DNA from: Pilaira anomala
Lineage: Eukaryota; Mucoromycota; Mucoromycetes; Mucorales; Mucoraceae
Direction of reading: 5' to 3'
Assembly: GCA_025716855.1 (NCBI GenBank)
Contig: JAIXMQ010000012.1
Span: 434,001 to 498,000 of the forward strand
Length of the DNA: 64,000 nucleotides
Shown here: positions 22,451 to 39,069 of the stretch, piece after piece
Position numbering within the stretch: the first letter of the stretch is position 1
Layout: every line of letters begins with the position of its first letter
Translations under genes and position numbers: made by a program
Notes under the pieces: generated by a model
Seen by the model: the letters and a program-made list of their open reading frames with translations, nothing else
Told to the model about the DNA's origin: nothing
Database searches by the model: none

Positions 22451-23600
22451 TTTATGGTCTAGCTGCGGTAGATGTTTAGATGTCTGTTTTTTTCTTAAAA
22501 CTATTTGTATTTAGCTACTAACACATTAAATAAAACTGGCATCATTTTTCATAAGCTTAAACAGATAAAAGTGATTTTTTTTTTCAATAGTTACATGTTG
22601 ATAGTGGTAAAGTAGTCAGCTTTCTTTTATTTATATATATATATTAAATGTGCTAGAAAAAAACCATGAATTTGCGAAAGGTATTGGAGCGCACTCATTA
22701 TATTTCATCTCATTGTAAACTTGATTTTTGCGGGATTAGGTTAGGGCAGGTAAAATCTCAATAGTAGCGAGCCTATTATATCCATTTTCCCTTCTTTGTC
22801 TATTGCTTAATGCGCTCTAAAATAATTCAAAATTATAAATTGTTTAAAATTTTTTACTTTATTACAAAAGGAAGCAAAATCGCTCACTTGAATTTATCAG
22901 GCCCATAGGAATATGGCGCTTTCTAAGACTTGTTACTTTGTCATAAAGTACTGAGAATAGATACATTATAAAACTTCCTAGAGGCGTGGGTTTAACTATT
23001 TTTTTTTTCTTTTTTTCTATTTTCGGGAACCTAAAAAAAAAAATGATTCTTTTGAAGCCAGATTTAATATTTTTGACCGCAATACTCGGACCGCAGTATC
23101 CAGATTCAATGTTACAGATATTTCGTTAAAAAAGTAACAAAATATCCTTGCAATGTGCAAAAAATTTTTTAGTTTATTTGTCCCTGATTTTGTCAACTGA
23201 AACAAACAGGCAGTAAAATTGTTCTTCGGGAAATACATTCTATATATTTCAGGTCATATCTTTTCAAAGCTTTACAGAAAGACTTTTGTAGGCTTAAAAG
23301 AAATATCATTCGAGTTTTTGTAAAAGAAAAAAAAAAAACTCTCTTACCTCATTAAGCCGTTTATTAAACGTCACAATTTATATGTAAATCATTGGGTAAA
23401 AAATTTATTTTATTACACGGGAAACCAAAAGAAGAAAAAAAAAATCATATAAAAATAAACAGTTGGGGCAGATTTTTAAATCCTTCCGTTTTTACACATC
23501 TTAATTTAAAAGGTAAACTTTTTGGATCCATCCATTATGAAAAAAGACATCTATCCATCCATCCATTATACTAAACCATACTATTTGATATTAGTTTACT
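22451..23600. other. intergenic upstream of EF-1alpha
   Basis: AT-rich. A possible MITE-like pair of short inverted ends (GGAGCGCACTCA near 22687 and TTAATGCGCTCT near 22808) brackets about 135 bp. A CATC microsatellite lies at about 23550-23567. The EF-1alpha promoter must be here. Confidence 0.4.
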
Positions 23601-25168
23601 ATGGGTAAAGAGAAGACTCACGTTAACGTCGTCGTCATCGGTCACGTCGATTCTGTAAGTGCCTTTTATTTTATCTATTTTGAACCTGAAAAAAAAAAAA
23701 AAAAAAACTAAACAAATTATTCTCTTTCATAACTTATAGGGTAAATCTACTACTACTGGTCACTTGATCTACAAGTGTGGTGGTATTGATAAGCGTACTA
23801 TCGAAAAGTTCGAGAAGGAAGCTGCTGAACTCGGTAAGGGTTCTTTCAAGTATGCTTGGGTTCTCGATAAGCTTAAGGCTGAACGTGAGCGTGGTATCAC
23901 TATTGATATTGCTCTCTGGAAGTTCGAGACTCCTAAGTATATGGTTACTGTCATTGATGCTCCTGGCCATCGTGATTTCATCAAGAACATGATTACCGGT
24001 ACCTCTCAAGCTGATTGTGCTATTCTTATTATTGCCGGTGGTACTGGTGAGTTCGAAGCTGGTATTTCCAAGGATGGTCAAACTCGTGAGCACGCTCTTC
24101 TTGCTTTCACCTTGGGTGTCCGTCAATTGATTGTTGCTATTAACAAGATGGATACCACCAAGTGGTCCGAAGCTCGTTACAACGAAATTGTCAAGGAAGT
24201 TTCTTCTTTCATCAAGAAGATTGGTTTCAACCCCAAGACTGTTCCTTTCGTCCCCATCTCCGGATGGCACGGTGATAACATGTTGGAAGAATCCAAGAAC
24301 ATGCCCTGGTTCAAGGGATGGAACAAGGAGACCAAAGCCGGTGCCAAGACTGGTAAGACTCTTCTTGAAGCCATTGATGCTATTGATCCCCCTGTTCGTC
24401 CTTCCGACAAGCCTCTCCGTCTTCCCCTCCAAGATGTTTACAAGATTGGTGGTATTGGTACAGTGCCCGTCGGTCGTGTTGAGACCGGTGTTATCAAGGC
24501 TGGTATGGTCGTTAACTTCGCCCCTGCTGCTGTCACCACTGAAGTCAAGTCCGTTGAAATGCATCACGAAACTTTGTCTGAAGGTCTTCCCGGAGATAAC
24601 GTTGGTTTCAACGTCAAGAACGTTTCCGTCAAGGATATCCGTCGTGGTAACGTCTGTTCCGACTCCAAGAACGATCCCGCTAAGGAAGCTGGTTCTTTCA
24701 CCGCTCAAGTTATTATCTTGAACCATCCCGGTCAAATCTCTAACGGTTACTCTCCTGTTCTCGATTGTCACACCGCTCATATTGCTTGTAAGTTCTCTGA
24801 ACTTATCGAGAAGATTGATCGTCGTTCCGGTAAGAAGGTAAAGTATCGATTTTTTTTAATTTTTTTTTTTTTTTTTTTTTTATACTTCTTTAAATGTACT
24901 TCTTTACTAACTTCTGCTTCTCTGTCCCTTGGTGGGTGTTTAGATGGAAGATGCACCAAAATTTGTCAAATCTGGTGATTCTGCTATCGTCAAGATGGTT
25001 CCTTCCAAGCCCATGTGTGTCGAAGCCTATACTGATTATCCTCCTCTTGGTCGTTTCGCTGTCCGTGATATGCGTCAAACTGTCGCTGTCGGTGTCATCA
25101 AGGCCGTTGAGAAGGTTGACAAGGCTGGTAAGGTCACCAAGGCCGCCGCCAAGGCTTCCAAGAAGTAA
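23601..25168 (+). CDS. tef1: translation elongation factor EF-1alpha
   Basis: Three exons, 23601-23654, 23740-24837 and 24944-25168, encode 458 aa, the family's normal length. The GTPase motifs are intact: G1 GHVDSGKS (split by intron 1), GITID in the switch region, G3 DAPGH, G4 NKMD and the G5 region SGW. Domains II and III follow ([12 protein letters not shown], then [14 protein letters not shown] and [20 protein letters not shown]) with the Lys/Ala-rich tail KAAAKASKK. It brings aminoacyl-tRNA to the ribosome. Codon choice is strikingly different from its neighbours, with C-ending codons (AAG, GGT, ATC, TTC, GTC) as expected for a very highly expressed gene. Mucoralean genomes often carry several paralogues; only one is in this window. 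Confidence 0.98.
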
Positions 25169-25385
25169 ATTGCTTTCTAGCAATTTTTTAAGAAGTAATC
25201 CCTTTGCTTTTTGTTTAATTTGAAAATAAAACTGTTCATAAGATTTTCTACCTAAGTCTACTACCTATTTATATCAATGTAAGCCCTTTTTTTTGGCCTA
25301 TTGCACCATTCACCAAGTCTTTGGGAATCGACATTAAAAGTTTTTATGAGTTTATCTTGTTTAATGGTCGAGATACCATCAATTG

Positions 25386-25423
<38 letters not shown>

Positions 25424-26169
25424 GAAAAATTTAAACTTAGCCCCGCCAATTTTTACCGTAGCGTAGGCGGAAAATTTTGGCTGAAAAAATTTAAGGTTAC
25501 TGCAGGTTTTAGGCGTTGGTAGTAGAGGTAGAGCCCAACATGAAGCTTAAAGAAGCTGTCATTGAGTGGAATGTAATGGCATTGAGTAGAGTTCACTCAT
25601 ATTGAGTACAATTTAAGGACATTGAGGGAAATGTATTGACATTGAGTGTAATTCATTGAAATTACTTGTAATTCATTGACAATGAGGAGAATTCAATGAC
25701 ACGAACAATGTTTCATAGATTATAACACATACGAAATAGAAAGCGTTAACAACAATTTCCGAATAGGTTTTTTTTTTTTTTTATTTTGCTCTTTCATGTC
25801 AGTACCAGCTAGCTCTCGTAGCCCCTTTGATTGAGATACTAGGCTTATGCAAAATATTTATAATTCACTTCTGTTAATAAACTCACTGTTGAAACAAAGA
25901 ACACATATACATCTAAACCAGATCAAACAAACGAACAAAAAAAAAAAGGAAACAATGATAGAATAAAGCAAGTCTTTTGAGTGTTATTGGGCAAATGAAA
26001 AATTATGTGTATATATTACGAAAAAAAAAAAAATTAGTTTACAAATGATTAAAATTACAAGCGAATCCTTCTACTTATGCATGATGCAGCAGAAAAAAAA
26101 TAATAATAATAGAAAAATGGGATTCCAAAGGGATTAAAATATGTAGTATAAAGATAAAGTATGTTGTAA
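25169..26169. other. intergenic between convergent EF-1alpha and glycerol kinase
   Basis: Contains a 30-T tract (25389-25419), a degenerate tandem array (25557-25700, listed separately) and AT-rich sequence. No gene is seen. Confidence 0.5.
25557..25700. repeat. degenerate ~20-bp minisatellite
   Basis: About seven units with consensus near CATTGAGTGNAATTCATTGA are arranged head to tail: ATTGAGTGGAATGTAATGG, CATTGAGTAGAGTTCACTCAT, ATTGAGTACAATTTAAGGA, CATTGAGGGAAATGTATTGA, CATTGAGTGTAATTCATTGA, AATTACTTGTAATTCATTGA and CAATGAGGAGAATTCAATGA. Units are diverged, so the array is old. Confidence 0.8.
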
Positions 26170-31337
<5,168 letters not shown>

Positions 31338-31543
31338 ATATATATAAATGAAATTTTATTAGATGTATTGAAATAAAGTAAAAAAGAAAAAAAAAAGAAA
31401 AGATTCATGATGATATAGAAAAAAAGTAAAATATTAGAAAAAGATCATACATACAAGTAAAGAACTTGGCATATTTTTTTTTTTTATAGTTATTATAATT
31501 GTTTGTTTTATAATTTTTTTTTTTTTGTTGTTGTTGTTGCTGT

Positions 31544-32648
31544 TTAATACATGACATTGGAAGGATAATATTGAAATTCGGAAGCTACATTTGTAAGCCA
31601 CTGTGGATCATAAAATAAATTAGTGTTGGTTGAATCATAGTGTTGTTTGTCAAGTGTCAATCCATTGTCTCCTAATTTGGGTACAAACGATGAAGTATTT
31701 TGTGTATGGTGATACAATTCATTTTCAATTGTAAAAGAAGACGATGACCAATTGGTGGGTAGAGTACCACTACGACTTGTGAAACTTCCCTCTTGAGGGG
31801 ACGAAGAAGTTGTAGTGTTATTATCATAATAATAGTATGATGGATGTGTTGAATAGAAATCTGTTGTATGGTTGTTGCTTGGTAACGTAGTATAATAATT
31901 TGGTGTTGTTGTTGTTGTTGGTGTTGTTGTCATCGTATTTTGCATAAATTGAGTTTCGTCAAAATTATATTCATTTGATGTAGGAAAATCAAATTGAATA
32001 GTATTCTCTACTTGTTGATAGATTATATCAGAAGGTGAAACGATCTTCTCTATCTTTATTGGTTCTGGCTCAATTTTTTCCTTTTTCACAACAACTTTAC
32101 TCGTCTTTGCCGTCGTCGTAGTTGTAGTAATAAATAAAGGCGATGATGTTGATGATGAACTTATATTTTCAGGTACATCTATTTTAGAAATATAATTAGA
32201 TCTTCAAATATTAAACAAGTTTTTATTTGTTTATTTATTACCATTTTTAGGACTGGAAGGTTGAGTACTTGTAGACTTCTTTCGATAAGGACCTCTTTTG
32301 AAACCCTTTTTACGTTCTTTTCTTGGTGAATCAAAACAAGTATCAGTAATACCTAGCTTAATACATCGTTGACATGGTCTTCCTTCATCACATTTCTTAC
32401 ATGCTTTTTGGCAATTGACTATAAATGGGAAATGCACGTGAATATGAGTTTCGTGTAACGGATTAATATAAAGAAAATTTAACAACGATCTTTTTTTTTT
32501 TTTATTTACCACATGCGTTCTTTACTTGGCTTCTACGTTTTGAAACGGTTTTCGTCTCTGATGCTACTTGATCAAGTGATTCTGTTGTAAAAGGAAAAAT
32601 GGATTGTAACATAGTGTTGTTGTCATAAACTGGTGGTGACTGTTTCAT
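31544..32648 (-). CDS. Zn2Cys6 zinc-cluster transcription factor
   Basis: Three exons, 32648-32510, 32418-32242 and 32178-31544, encode 316 aa. The zinc cluster spans residues 46-74: C46-x2-C49-x6-C56-x5-C62-x2-C65-x8-C74 (CVNCQKACKKCDEGRPCQRC region), split by intron 1 after the first Cys. A basic linker, RKERKKGFKRGPYRKKS, follows, typical of this subclass and probably both nuclear signal and DNA-contacting arm. The rest is low-complexity Ser/Thr/Asn/Tyr ([28 protein letters not shown]) and may act as an activation region. There is no fungal_trans domain. Target genes cannot be inferred from the sequence. Confidence 0.92.
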
Positions 32649-32726
32649 CGGGTTTTGCCTTTATTGAATAATAGAATATATATATGGAAGGTTATATGAA
32701 TAATAGATAAAGAATATATATATATA

Positions 32727-32763
<37 letters not shown>

Positions 32764-33771
32764 AGAAAGAAAGAAAGAAAGAAGAAAGAAAAAAAAAGGT
32801 AAAAGAGAAAGAGAGGGAGAGAAAGAAAAGAAAAGAGAAAAAGTTGTTTTTATTATTTAAATTTTTATTTATTTATATATATAATAATGAAATATTAAAG
32901 ATCCAAAGTTATATATATATATGTGGGGCTCTCTTCTCCTTTTGTATGGAAATCATATGTAAACCAAAAAAAGATAAAATATATATTATATTGTATATCT
33001 AATTGAATAATAATAAAAAAAGAGCTTAGAAAAAAAAGAGCTTATAGAAAAAAACAAAGTAAAGAAAGAAAGAAAGAAAAAAAAAAAAAGAAAGCGCAAG
33101 AGATGATGATATGACCAGATTTAGTTATAAAAACAATCTATTTTATACACACTTGGTTAACAAATATTTTTTTTTTTTTTTTTTTTTACAATTGAATATA
33201 ATTGTTTACAACAACGTATCTATATAATCACTAATTATAATATAAAAAGTGGTATTGTTCTTTCAAGATTACACAACAAAACGTGCTAAAGAACTTTGTG
33301 ATACCATTCATCTAATAATTTGATAATTAATCGATTGTAAACACTTTTTTTTTTTTTTTTTTTGCATGATATTATTAAAAGTAAAGATCTCGATTCTTTT
33401 TACAGCAGTGAAGCAAAGAGAGAGTCGGGAATTACACGTGGCAATCATAACGAATCGAAAAGCTCAAATAAAATTAAAAATCTTTGTCAGCCTATTCTCT
33501 ATAAAAGAACAACAACTTTATCTATAAAAAAAAAAAAATTTGTGATATGACGAGGTGGCAACAAGAAACAGGAGAATTTTTTTTTTTTTTTTTACATAAG
33601 AGCATGGTTATAAAAAAAAAAAAAAAAAAAAAGCTGCAGCAGAATTAGCATATTTTTCTTCCCTTCATTCCTTTTTTCATACATAGAAGCATTCTAAAAT
33701 GTTTTCAATTGTATAGCTGTTAAATAGTTTCTCTCTTTTTTTTTTAACAAGGTTTACTTTTGTTGTATATA

Positions 33772-33808
<37 letters not shown>

Positions 33809-35916
33809 AGCGAGAGCCATGTTACCAAGTGAATATATGCCGCGTGTTTTAAGAATTACACTTTAAGGTTAAAAAAAAAGTACCAGCATACCGATGTAAC
33901 CGACTCATATAGTATACTTACACTGCTTTTTTTTTTTCAATCAGGGAACTGTTGCTGCCCTGAAAAAATCATACGGGTAAATAAGTTACTGTATTGGTAA
34001 AAAAAAAAAAAAAAAAAAAAAAAGGCGCAGATTTTACTCTTTCCCTCTCTCCTTCTTTGACGCTATCGTCTCGTCTAAACTCTAATTTTCAGGTACGGTT
34101 TTATTTAAGTAAAGCTATTCTATTACCAGAGCAGCATCAGCTAGCAGGATTGACAGTCAATCTAGAAATAAACTTGCTATATGTATCATGTCTTATCAAG
34201 TAATTAAAGCGTATATATATATTATGCAGCTTGAAATATAGCAACTACTCTTTTTTTTTTTTTTGTAGAGTATAAATATATAAACAAGATATATCGTTAG
34301 TTTTTAAAGAAAAAAAGTAAAAAAAAGAGAGAGATACACATGTGTAATACTGAAAGAAATATACAATAGAGATCAAATCGTAAAAAAAAAAAAACCTGTA
34401 ATAGGCCTGTCAACAAGTAGTTACCATTCAACTCATTACGTGATCATCGTCATTATTTCCAATCGATCTTGTATACCAAGAATTCCCTCCAAAAAAAAAA
34501 AACAAAAAAAGTCTATAATTAAAACTGCTTCTATATCGTCAACCTGTCATATGCAACTTTTTTTTTTTTTACTACTGAACCTTTTGTCTAGAACTTTTTT
34601 TGTTTACAATTCAAGAGCTCGAGTCATATTTGTTTTTTTTTTGCCATAAAAGTGATATATATATATTTTGTTATATAGACTCTATATTTACTATACACGA
34701 TTGTTTTTTTTTTAATCACGCACACACGTCCTTTCTTTTTCTCTTTATAAATCAATATGGTGCTAAAAAGTATATAACTACTCATTTACTATTTATATAA
34801 ACTTTTTTTTTTATTGACAAAAGAACCACTGCCAGTTAATGTTCAGTCATTAAATATCAAAATAAAATCGTAAATGTGTTCAAGTAAAAAGATGAGCTGA
34901 CTAATGACATCTTTTTGACAAAAAAAAAATCATACCTATTTTTTTTTTTACATGTATTACACTATTAATTGAAAAGTACCTTAAATAAGAAATATGCCGA
35001 GACAGAGAGTTATTTCTGCAAATCATATCAAAAGTCCGTTTTTTGGTCAGGGACCAAACTTTTTTTTTTGACCCAGTCTGATTATTTTTTTACTCCCTTT
35101 TTTTGTTCGTTTTACAAATGATTGTTACACTACAGTTTTTCGGTTTTTACTTAAAAAAAAAAAAAAAAAAATTTCAGGAACCAAAAAAGATGATTAAAAC
35201 GGCTTTTACTGAGAGGTAAACACATCATTAACCAATATTTGTTATAAAAGAAAGTTGACAGTATGATAAAAAAAAAAAGTCAAGAGTTTATATCTTCATT
35301 GCAATGCGCGTCTTTTACAGATCAAAATGGTTTTTTATGTTATATATATGTAATAGGGAGAGAGAGAGAGAGTAATAAAAAATGTAACATCTTACTTTTT
35401 TTATCATTGACGACACCTAGTTTAAGATTATTCACCGTGCGTGTACTACTTTCGGAAGAAGGTTTTCAATTTTACAAAAAAAAAAAAAAAAAGAAGAATG
35501 AAATACGAAAAAAAAAAAAAAGTCGGCTCCGTGTATAAGTTACAAAAAATGATTCTGTAAAAAAAAAAGTAAATTAAAAAGTACACAAAACATTTGTTGA
35601 TTTTGCGGTTATATAATAATTTAATGAGGAGTTATAACTTGGTATTTTAGCCACCTTTTGTGCAATTCACCAACAACCTTTGTTCCCTGATTTTAACTGA
35701 AAAAGCATTTATTTAACAATCTATAACATTTTGTGTAATCGTATCACCAACATTATAAAATTTCTGTAGAAACAAGGAATTATGATTGAAACAAAACAAA
35801 AAAAAAAATTAATTTTTTTTTTTTTTATTGATATATTTTGAAAAAGCTTTTTCCCTTCAAAGAAAGAAAAAGAAAAAAAAATATATATATACAAGCGATG
35901 GTATATCATCATGTCT
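32649..35916. other. 3.3-kb gene-poor spacer, homopolymer-rich
   Basis: Very dense in A and T runs, with GAAA microsatellites (32761-32835, 33058-33096) and TATA repeats. Short ORFs (for example 33362-33550, 33994-34203, 34440-34649) have no motifs. A 34090-34200 + strand segment (FYLSKAILLPEQHQLAGLTV) is the only stretch with balanced composition; no start or splicing supports a gene. Confidence 0.4.
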
Positions 35917-36909
35917 TTAAGCCCAAGTCCAAGTAATAGGAACCTATAAATTTTTTTTTTTTTTTTAATTAGAATGAAATTTATTTTGTAAGATGTAACC
36001 CAACTACTTACTCTGCCCTTTTCCATGTCTGCAATCTTTGCAAAAGCGGCATAACTTAAATCGACATCACCTTTAACACAAGGAGGACAAGTATCTACGA
36101 TCTTAACTCGAACGGATCCTTTAGGTCCTTTGACGTTAATGTATTTACCACAATTGGGATTATTGTTAGGGTTAGCACCATTTTGCATTTGAGGTGCATT
36201 CTATAATAGAATATAATCAAATCGTTTTTTAGTACAAAAAAAAAATATTTCCTGTGTAATTTTTTTTTTTTTTTTTTTTTGATCTTACCAAAGCTGCAAT
36301 AAGTTCATCGTTGCTGTTATCCCAACCACAAGATCCTAATCCTGTATGGTAAAAAGTACCATCACCAGAGAATGAACCGGAGCTACCAGAACCTGAAGAT
36401 TTCTTGGTAGTAGTGGTCTTCTTGGTAGTTTTCTTGGTAGTTTTCTTGGTAGTTTTCTTGGTAGTAGTTTTCTTGGTAGTCTTTTTAGTGGTGGTCTTCT
36501 TTTTGGTGGTAGTCTTCTTCTTGATAGAAGTCTTTTTGGTGGATTTTTTTTTGGTGGAGCTGGACTTCTTTGAAGACTTCTTCTTTGTGGTAGTTCTCTT
36601 CTTGGTAGAAGACTTCTTTTTGAGGGAGGAATGTTTACTGCTAGAGTGTTTTCTTCTTCTCGAACATTTTCCATTATGATAATATGATTTGCCACGACAT
36701 CTCTTCTCTAATCTCTTTTCGAGGTGCTCTTTCCATAAGCTGTTACGACCAACCAGGGTCATATCGAGCGCAGCTACTTGTTGCTCAGAGGGAGAAGAGG
36801 AGAGTTCAGAAGAAGAAGAGGGTGTGATAGGTTCGGCATTGACTTGGAAGAATAAGGTTGAAGTAATAACAGTAGATAATGTTAAAAGAGAGGAATGTGT
36901 GAAACGCAT
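35917..36909 (-). CDS. secreted RlpA-like double-psi beta-barrel protein with Lys/Thr repeat linker
   Basis: Three exons, 36909-36289, 36200-36012 and 35943-35917, encode 278 aa. The signal peptide is about 1-25 (LLTLSTVITSTLFFQVNA). A dibasic site (EKRLEKR, 64-70) may be a Kex2-type processing point. Residues 88-170 are an extreme Lys/Thr/Ser tract with repeated TTKK units. From about 184 comes the expansin/RlpA-like double-psi barrel: GTFYHTGLGSCG, GKYINVKGPKGSVRVKIVDT, CPPCVKGDVDLSYAAFAKIA, then GRVPITWTWA from the last exon of only nine codons including the stop. Such proteins are secreted or cell-wall associated; the strongly cationic linker suggests anchoring to wall polyphosphate, polyuronides or chitosan (inference). 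Confidence 0.9.
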
Positions 36910-37797
36910 CTTTATAAGTTAGAAGGACTTTGTAATGGGGGAGAAAGGGGTGGGGGGGAGGGGAGGATAAGAAAAGAGGATTTGATTTGGCTTTTGATAT
37001 AAAGAAAAAAAAAAAAAAAAAAAAAAAAAAACGAGGTTTGTATTTATACCTTTTTTTTTTTTTTTTAATGCTCAGTCATATAAATCAAAAAGAACAATTA
37101 GTTTATAATTGAAGTTATTCCATTTTCAGGTCAAAATCTTCAGTTTGTCTTCCCCTGAAGGTTTCTCATGTGTAACATTGCAATTATCTTTTTTATTTCT
37201 TTCCCTCCCGCTCTTTTTCAACCTATTCAATGTCAGAGAGAGAGAGTGAGAGAGAGAAAACGGCCCCCCTCACTCTGTCTCTCCTTTTTATTTTTAAAGT
37301 TTTCAAGGTACAAACAAATCAAAGCCGCACAGTCCCGTCACTTTATTGACGTAGTGCAGTTCTAACATCAAAAAAGGTAAAAGCTTCAATTAATGTATAA
37401 GTTACTAAACAACAAGAAAAAAAAACAAACTTTTTTATTTAAATTAAATTTTAATTAAGCATTTCTATTTTCTATAATGTATTTAATATTCTTTTACTTC
37501 TATTCTTTTATCACGAGCAATTATTTTAAAGAAGAATAAAATCCACAGGTATTAGGTGTGTTATATATTACGTTCCCACTTTTTCGGGTTCTTTTTTTTT
37601 TTTTATTGTGTGAACACAAAAACAAGCTGTTTCCACATTAACCCCTTACATTATTTAATTATAATTGCGTGATACCTTTTCTTTTTTTTTTATTATCTTT
37701 TTTTAATTTTATTTAAAACAATCGATTACAAACATTTTATACAATAAAAATCCGAGTTTTTGTTTCTTTCTTTTTTTTTTTTTAAAAAAAAATTGCC
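36910..37797. other. intergenic between RlpA-like and MIF-like genes
   Basis: AT-rich, with a 30-A tract (37001-37030) close to the RlpA-like start. No gene is recognised. Confidence 0.5.
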
Positions 37798-38308
37798 TTA
37801 TTGGTTTAAAATATTAGCAAAAGTGGTATGCTTGTAACCAATATTCTCAGCAGGGAAATCAGTAAACATAAAGTAACCACGATCATTAATTGTACCGAGT
37901 TCCTTTTCAAGTGCTTCAGTAATAACCTTGGTCAAGTTGGCATTACGTTCGTTACCTTTATATATATATATATTTTTTTTTAGTCATCCTTATTTTTTTT
38001 TTTAAACGTGTTTATAAAAAAAAAAAGACTTACTGATATGACCAATGGATCCAACCTTGGCAATAAATCCGGGTTCATCAGAACCGTTATAGAAAAGAGA
38101 ATCAACCTTGTTGAATGTAACAACGCAATACTATATAAAAATAAGTTACATGGTTTTCTTTTCTTTTTTCCCCCCACTCCCCCCTTTCTTTATTTAAACT
38201 TACACTTTCGGGCTTACCGATACATTCAGCAAAGAGAGCACTTACACGCTTAACAAAGTCTCTGATATCCTTGGGTGCGTTAGCAGAAGTAATTTCGAGA
38301 ATAGGCAT
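37798..38308 (-). CDS. MIF/D-dopachrome tautomerase family protein
   Basis: Three exons, 38308-38204, 38130-38034 and 37955-37798, encode 119 aa, full length for the family. The N-terminus, MPILEITSANA, places Pro directly after Met, the catalytic base of tautomerases once Met is removed. Other hallmarks are the ECIGKPESYCVV segment (Lys32), the SIG motif at GSIGHISNERNANL and the C-terminal GYFMFTDFPAENIGYKHTTF. Family members are trimers with keto-enol tautomerase activity; in animals they are cytokines, and in fungi a role is not established. MIF genes are patchily distributed in fungi. There is no signal peptide, so it is probably cytosolic. Confidence 0.93.
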
Positions 38309-39069
38309 TTTATATATCTTTTTTTTTAAATAAAATTAAAATAAAAAAAGAGAGAAAGAGAGAAATAAAAAAAAAAAAAAGAGATTTTTTTTTGGGGGAA
38401 AATCTTCATCACCGGTCATCGAAAACCCGAAACTATTTACCCAAAAGAGGGAAAGAAAATGTCACGCTATTATGTGTATATAATATATATATATATACAC
38501 ACACACACACGCAAAAAGATAATAAGAGCAATACCTTTTTGTATGTATTTTAAAACTAACTGAATAAACAATAAACTCATAATAACTTTACAGTAACTTC
38601 TTTTGTTGTTATCTGAAACGTTTTTTTTTTAAGTCCCTGTCATAGTTTTTTTTTTTTTTTTACTTGAAGCGCAGTTTTCAATCCCCCAAAAGTTTTCTTG
38701 CAGAAATGTTAGTAAGCATTTTGTTGCTTAAAATTAAGTGGATTTTGTGATGAAGAACATCTTGAATTTTTTGTGTAATCCTACACTGTTTACAATTTTA
38801 CTTATGATAAAAAACGACTTTAAGGGAAACAACGAGTTCTATCTGTACTTTCATCTACTCAATGTAATAATGTAACTGCCAAAAGTAAAAAAAAAAAAGC
38901 TCTCAAGATAAAAGCCTTTTTTAATATATTCTCCCGAAAAATAAATCACTTTTTTTTGGTTGATACCCTCTTCTATCCAAACAACATGAAAAAAAAAAAA
39001 AAAAACCGAAAAGAATGGATGATGATGATTAGTTTATATAATAAAAAAAAAAAGCAGTTATTTTTCCCC
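38309..39069. other. intergenic between MIF-like and Doa10 genes
   Basis: AT-rich, with TA and CA dinucleotide runs (38479-38511). No gene is seen. Confidence 0.5.

Noticed and set aside
23734..24780. 348-codon antisense ORF in EF-1alpha
   Set aside because: It mirrors codon bias of the EF-1alpha sense strand; no independent start context or motif.
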